A stretch of 14,019 nucleotides of DNA from CBCXVS01 sp965178525 (lineage in GTDB: Bacteria; Tectomicrobia; Entotheonellia; Entotheonellales; Entotheonellaceae): positions 1 through 14,019 of the forward strand of contig CBCXVS010000210.1 of assembly GCA_965178525.1 (NCBI GenBank), read 5' to 3'. The first letter of the stretch is position 1. Every line of letters begins with the position of its first letter. The notes under the pieces are model-generated. The model worked only from the letters and a program-made list of their open reading frames with translations, did not search any database and had not been told where the DNA came from. This document shows positions 10,655 to 14,019 of the stretch, one piece after another. A program made the position numbers and the translations under genes.

Positions 10655-11746
10655 TTAACGCTCTGAGGATATGGCCATGGGCCAGGTCACCGCCGTTGAG
10701 GCGACCTTCGGCCCCCAACTTGGAATCACCGCGCTCATTGCGCCCTCGTTACCGCCAGCCGCTACAATCAGAATATCATCCGGGTCTGCCACAACGGGAA
10801 CATAGGTTTCCTCATCGCCGGATTGTACCTCCCCAGCCAATCCGCCGCCACGCTTTAAATCGGCTACCGTGCGCCAGGCATGCTCGGCCAGGTAATGCCG
10901 AATATCAGGTTTCGTCCAGCCCTGCCCGGAGATAATGTCCATATGCTCCGTCGCAATGACAACGGCCACCTCCCCCTGCCGCGTGCCCGTGACCGAGGTG
11001 CCGACCGATCCCGAGGTCGTCATCGACGTACCCAACGTCGACATGGCATCGGCCACCGTCGCCAGCACGCCCTCAGGCGTGGCTCGCACCGAGCTGCGCA
11101 CCTGCCGCGGCCCCTCACAGGCAAAGACCGTGACCGCATTATCGTCAGCCTGGAATCCGCGCTCCGCATGCAGTGGCAGCCACGGACTCTCCGCCGCGTT
11201 TTCCGCGATACAATACGTGTACTTGCCCGGATGGCCCAGACAAGAGCGGTCGAACAGCCCCGGAATGGCCGCGCAGGTGTTCATCAACACTAGCCGCACG
11301 GCGCGGCCAATGGTGGCATTGGCGCGATTCCCCGCACCAAAAAGATTATTGCGGCAATTGATCGGCAAGGCATCGACAATCGGCCCATTCACGATCGTCA
11401 AAATCGCCGATCCCCCCAGGCTTGCCGACGGCCCCACCAGATTGAACGCCGGTTGCAACATCGCCTGCACCGCCGCTAGCACCACCGGTCCATACTCTGG
11501 GAGACACCCGGCCATCACCGCATTGGCGACCACTTGCTCCACCGTCACCGTCCGGCGCCGCTCCGGCACGCCGCCTAATACCTCATCCCGCTCCCGTCCA
11601 AGATGGCCGAGAAAGGCAGCCACGCGCTCTTCTGTCGGCGGCACCACGGGCAGCCCGTCCGTCCACCCCTGACTATAGCAATATTCAATCGCTTCCAGCG
11701 GATCCACCGCCGCACGTCCCGTCACTTCAATCGCCGCTTGTGTCAT
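10655..11746 (-). CDS. Conserved partner protein of the UGSC selenoprotein
   Basis: This encodes 363 residues, probably cytoplasmic with no signal peptide. AGGAG and GGGAAG precede the ATG. Conserved-looking stretches are WTDGLPVVPPTEERV (28-42), MAGCLPEYGPVVLAAVQAM (78-96), INCRNNLFGAGNRANATIGRA (129-149), GKYTYCIAENAAESPW (174-189) and AAGGNEGAMSAVIPSWG (329-345). It has eight Cys, several next to Gly or Asn in positions that could be catalytic. No enzyme family is named with confidence. Sixteen base pairs separate its stop from the selenoprotein start, so the pair should be one operon, and the proteins may form a complex or act in successive redox steps (inference). The late GGNEGAMSAVIPSW stretch suggests a glycine-rich ligand-binding loop. 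Confidence 0.8.
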   Translation of the reverse strand: MTQAAIEVTGRAAVDPLEAIEYCYSQGWTDGLPVVPPTEERVAAFLGHLGRERDEVLGGVPERRRTVTVEQVVANAVMAGCLPEYGPVVLAAVQAMLQPAFNLVGPSASLGGSAILTIVNGPIVDALPINCRNNLFGAGNRANATIGRAVRLVLMNTCAAIPGLFDRSCLGHPGKYTYCIAENAAESPWLPLHAERGFQADDNAVTVFACEGPRQVRSSVRATPEGVLATVADAMSTLGTSMTTSGSVGTSVTGTRQGEVAVVIATEHMDIISGQGWTKPDIRHYLAEHAWRTVADLKRGGGLAGEVQSGDEETYVPVVADPDDILIVAAGGNEGAMSAVIPSWGPKVASTAVTWPMAISSER

Positions 11747-11855
11747 GCTTCCCTACTCCTCACGCTCGTCACGACCGTCTTCTATCCGCTCCACCCTAGG
11801 TGAGACCCTGCTGCCTGTCAAGAAAATAGCGGTTTCGATCAGGGCATCGGCCACT

Positions 11856-12365
11856 TTAGGCTCGACGCGGTGGACTCAGAGGCGCGGGCGGTAACTCCAC
11901 CGCTTCCAAAATCGCCGCGAACATCGACCGTGGCTTCTGACCGAAAAACCGCTCCGCGGCAGTTGTCTCGTCAGGACGGGTGAGGAAAAAGGTGTGAATA
12001 GTGGTGAGACACTCCCGCTTGCGGGGTAAGTCCAGCCCTCGAAGTTGATAGTTGTGTAACGACAAGTACCGGTTTCGTCTCTCGACATTGGAACTGGAGC
12101 GCTGGAATACTTCTGCCAGCGTTTTGGCCTTCTGATGGAGTTGGTCTTGTACCTCGGGGCGGAGCTGGCTCAAGGCCTCACCGGGCTCGAACAAAGGGGT
12201 GCGAAGGCGCTCGGCCAGCTCCCGAAGCGGCTCGCCTTTCGGTACTGTGCGAGTCTGATCCACTCGGTCAAGCATTATCTGAGTCCACGTGAACGCAAGC
12301 TCTTTTGGTCTATCACTCAGGGATTGCCGCAGCTGCGGAAGCTGCAGGATGGGAGCATTAGGCAA
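11856..12365 (-). pseudogene. Truncated transposase-like protein (DUF6399-type C-terminus)
   Basis: The frame gives 169 residues, opening at a TTG just after an in-frame TAA, with no ATG and no ribosome binding site. The last ~100 residues (VFQRSSSNVERRNRYLSLHNYQLRGLDLP, TIHTFFLTRPDETTAAERFFGQKPRSMFAAILEAV) resemble the C-terminal region, annotated DUF6399, of a transposase-like family. NVERRN...TAAERFF is the recognisable core. The family assignment is from memory. A full-length protein would be several hundred residues, so the N-terminal catalytic part is missing. The truncation point coincides with one arm of a 23-bp inverted repeat (12351-12373). It marks a junction between the GC-rich chromosome segment and the lower-GC block to the right. 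Confidence 0.6.
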
Positions 12366-12501
12366 TTCTTACACGTCGAAATTACGCCCCAATAGGGGCT
12401 GAAAAAACTGCTCGAATGAGCATCTATCGGGATCATTTCGAGTCCTCTCAGGGAAGTTAAGACCCCGAGAGTCCGCATTGTAAGAATCACCTAATGCTCC
12501 C
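12351..12501. repeat. 23-bp inverted repeat pair flanking 105 bp
   Basis: The sequence at 12351-12373 starts GGGAGCATTAGG and ends ATTCTTACA. The reverse complement of 12479-12501 is identical at 21 of 23 positions; only the two central bases (CA versus TG) differ. The arms enclose 105 bp with no gene. The left arm overlaps the start of the truncated transposase frame. It may be an insertion-sequence end pair, a small non-autonomous element, or the product of an inverted duplication at the truncation breakpoint. Confidence 0.6.
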
Positions 12502-12642
12502 TCAATAGTGCGACTGGCACAACAATCAATCGGCAGGCATAAATTCTCTCGATGGTGGAAGTTATCGCAATTTACTGCGGAATGCTGCATTTTACCATAA
12601 GACAATCTCGAAACCCATTGAAAAGAAAATCTGTCTTACCCA

Positions 12643-13461
12643 TCACTTACTGGGTTTGATCTCCCACAGTGCACTTTTGCTGTCATTCGTGGCAAGAGGC
12701 CTCACCCTATTCAGATCTGGCCGAAGACAGCGCAATGAGCCATCTTGATCCTTAATTTCGAATTTTAGCTGATTGTCCAACTTTTTGGTGATTTGCCACA
12801 GGTCACCCCTCCAAATGGTATCGTCGGCAGAAGGTGATGGTGTTTGAGCATCCACAACAAATGTATCCCATCGCTTGATAGGCATCGGCACGAAGCCGGG
12901 TTCAATGGTTTTATAATAAACCGCGGAGACAAATCCTTTATGGCGAGGGCTCTTGATTCGCCAGTGCCACACACCCTCTACTTCAACCGGTTCTAAAAGC
13001 CACATCCAACTGTAACCAGCCAGAAAATCTTTCCTGTACACAACCAACTGCTCACGATTGAACTTGGAGTTTGGGTTGTCGGATTCCATATAGTATCTAG
13101 AATCATTCACATTAGTGAAACAGATGCCACTCCCTTCATCAGAACTCCACTGGGAATAATGCAACCAACCGGGAAAATTTTTGCCAAAGTTTTCATTGAG
13201 ATAGTTTTCCAGTCGCGCTTCATAATGCGCGACATCATCTTCGCACCGTTCCTGGAGAATTTTCCATTCGCTCGACGACATACTGTGTTGTTTTTGCGCA
13301 AAAGCACTCACTTGTCCACAAGCTGCTATCGCCTGAGTTCCCCCATTCATGACCACCTCAGCCAAGTGATTGTACCCAAGAATGTGTTCGGCTAAGGTCA
13401 CGGTTAGGGTCCGTGTTCCCTTTTCATATTCTTGCGTCAAATCTTTTGCCTGCCCCAGCAT
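12643..13461 (-). CDS. C-terminal part of a broken gene: unknown protein with beta-repeat tail
   Basis: This frame gives 272 residues from an ATG at 13461. The frame is open upstream through a TGA only six codons before this ATG (13479-13477) and continues with LEMIKRGHPSGVSNDVNALLNGI, so the ATG is probably not the original start. The first ~100 residues are helical (LTQEYEKGTRTLTVTLAEHILG, QERCEDDVAHYEARLENYLNE). The last ~150 are beta-type with repeated Trp-centred strands (WMWLLEPVEV, VWHWRIKSP, DLWQITKKL, ALWEIKPSK). These suggest a lectin-like or beta-trefoil domain (inference). Local GC is clearly lower than in the cox or UGSC regions, consistent with horizontal acquisition. A surface or toxin-like role is possible but unsupported. 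It should be read with the 13539-13910 frame as one damaged gene. Confidence 0.55.
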   Translation of the reverse strand: MLGQAKDLTQEYEKGTRTLTVTLAEHILGYNHLAEVVMNGGTQAIAACGQVSAFAQKQHSMSSSEWKILQERCEDDVAHYEARLENYLNENFGKNFPGWLHYSQWSSDEGSGICFTNVNDSRYYMESDNPNSKFNREQLVVYRKDFLAGYSWMWLLEPVEVEGVWHWRIKSPRHKGFVSAVYYKTIEPGFVPMPIKRWDTFVVDAQTPSPSADDTIWRGDLWQITKKLDNQLKFEIKDQDGSLRCLRPDLNRVRPLATNDSKSALWEIKPSK

Positions 13462-13538
13462 ACCGTCGAAGTTTCCTCAGATACCGTTCAAAAGCGCATT
13501 GACATCATTGGAAACTCCAGAGGGATGTCCCCTCTTGA

Positions 13539-13910
13539 TCATTTCCAGAATGGACTGGTATTTGGATTGCACCCCTCCCAAAACGCATACAACAACTTCG
13601 TTCCCACAGCTTTCATCACCACATCGTACAGACCTTCCAGGTGTTTTGTGATATTATCCAATTCCTCGATAATGACTTTGGTGGGATCATTACCAGTGAC
13701 CAAATTTGCTAATTTCTGAATAGAAGAAATCACTTCTCCCAGCATAGGAATGGGCAAATGTTTGATAGTCTGATCTACAATCATGTTGACAATCGCTTTT
13801 GAATCAATAGTAGGGTAGCCTAACGCACCAGCTTCCATCGTTTGGACTTCTAAAGTGGTTGCTACTTCAGAACTTTCTCCTGCATTGCTTCCGCTTGTTT
13901 TGTCTTCCAT
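13539..13910 (-). CDS. N-terminal part of the broken low-GC gene
   Basis: This frame gives 123 residues. The ATG has AGGAGA seven bases upstream, a strong initiation site. The first ~30 residues are Ser/Glu/Thr-rich and likely disordered. They are followed by hydrophobic helices (AIVNMIVDQTIKHLPIPMLGEVISSIQKLANLV) and an amphipathic one (IIEELDNITKHLEGLYDVVMKAV). The last ~12 residues (EGCNPNTSPFWK) look out of frame. Shifting frame near the TGGGAGGGG run (13571-13585 region) gives GGVQSKYQSILEMIKRG, which continues the helical pattern and joins the downstream 12643-13461 frame apart from one TGA. The intact gene would have encoded about 420 residues. The hydrophobic helical N-terminus with a beta-rich C-terminus recalls pore-forming protein layouts, but no family is recognised. 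Confidence 0.55.
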   Translation of the reverse strand: MEDKTSGSNAGESSEVATTLEVQTMEAGALGYPTIDSKAIVNMIVDQTIKHLPIPMLGEVISSIQKLANLVTGNDPTKVIIEELDNITKHLEGLYDVVMKAVGTKLLYAFWEGCNPNTSPFWK

Positions 13911-13954
13911 AATTGTTTCTCCTAATGGTTGTCGATAAACCGCTTAGTGGTCCG

Positions 13955-14019
13955 TCAAATAAGTTTTTTGACATTCTGGTAATGACGCTCAAGTTTGGAC
14001 CGGGCTTTCGTCTGGGTAA
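13955..14019 (-). CDS. Possible C-terminal tail of a gene entering from the right edge
   Basis: On the - strand the window edge opens in a frame reading TQTKARSKLERHYQNVKKLI and then TGA. The basic, helical composition resembles the end of a real protein, but 20 codons are too few to identify it. If real it lies 44 bp upstream of, and on the same strand as, the broken gene at 13910. GTCAAA/TTTGAC arms overlapping the stop could form a small hairpin. Confidence 0.25.
   Translation of the reverse strand, partial: TQTKARSKLERHYQNVKKLI

Noticed and set aside
12386..12405. GCCCC-AATA-GGGGC followed by TGAAAA, resembling a CRISPR repeat
   Set aside because: Only one copy exists, with no spacer-length second repeat and no cas genes in the window. 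It is simply a small hairpin.
13477..13479. In-frame TGA in the low-GC gene as a second selenocysteine codon
   Set aside because: The context (NGI-stop-GNFDG) has no redox Cys partner, no clear hairpin follows, and the same gene also needs a frameshift. A nonsense mutation or sequence error is more likely.

Overview
The window is about 14 kb of fairly GC-rich bacterial DNA, with a lower-GC block from about 12.5 kb to the right end. It contains no rRNA, tRNA or CRISPR array. A collagen-like secreted protein, CoxS/CoxM/CoxG-type genes, a UGSC-family selenoprotein, a DUF6399-type transposase remnant and many short intergenic repeats suggest an uncultivated soil or symbiont lineage such as Candidatus Tectomicrobia/Entotheonella. 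That assignment is from memory of gene content only, and confidence is low to moderate. A run of 10 Ns at 3372-3381 shows the source is a scaffolded draft assembly.

Left region (1-2894, + strand): two diverged copies of one cassette, at 1-310 and 2153-2469. Each carries a textbook sigma-54 (-24/-12) promoter, a leader of about 65 nt, a strong ribosome binding site and the start of a secreted-protein gene. The first copy has decayed to a 46-codon remnant and is followed by a collagen-like gene (557-1660), a very strong hairpin and a beta-propeller (lactonase) remnant. The second copy drives an intact small secreted protein.

Region 3255-5104 (+): coxS-coxM-coxG-type genes of the molybdenum hydroxylase (CO dehydrogenase-like) family, without the large catalytic subunit. 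The Ns fall inside coxS, and the true gap is probably about 2 bp.

Region 5160-6468 (-): an ECF sigma factor overlapping a single-span, probably anti-sigma, membrane protein. Diverging from it (6794-9159, +) are a secreted His-rich/PEGA-like protein, a TauE/SafE permease and a secreted FGE-sulfatase-fold protein. Then come an 11-bp phased repeat array, a CRP/FNR-like palindrome and two small acidic proteins (9508-9960).

Region 10081-11746 (-): the most notable locus. A UGSC-family selenoprotein is split by an in-frame UGA followed by Gly-Ser-Cys, with a perfect 7-bp SECIS-like hairpin about 20 nt downstream of the UGA. It lies 16 bp after a 363-residue partner gene. Simple ORF calling would break the selenoprotein in two.

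Right end (11856-14019, -): a truncated transposase, a 23-bp inverted repeat pair, and a lower-GC gene broken by a frameshift and a nonsense codon, whose product resembles a helical-plus-beta-repeat secreted or toxin-like protein. Last is the possible tail of a gene entering from the right edge.
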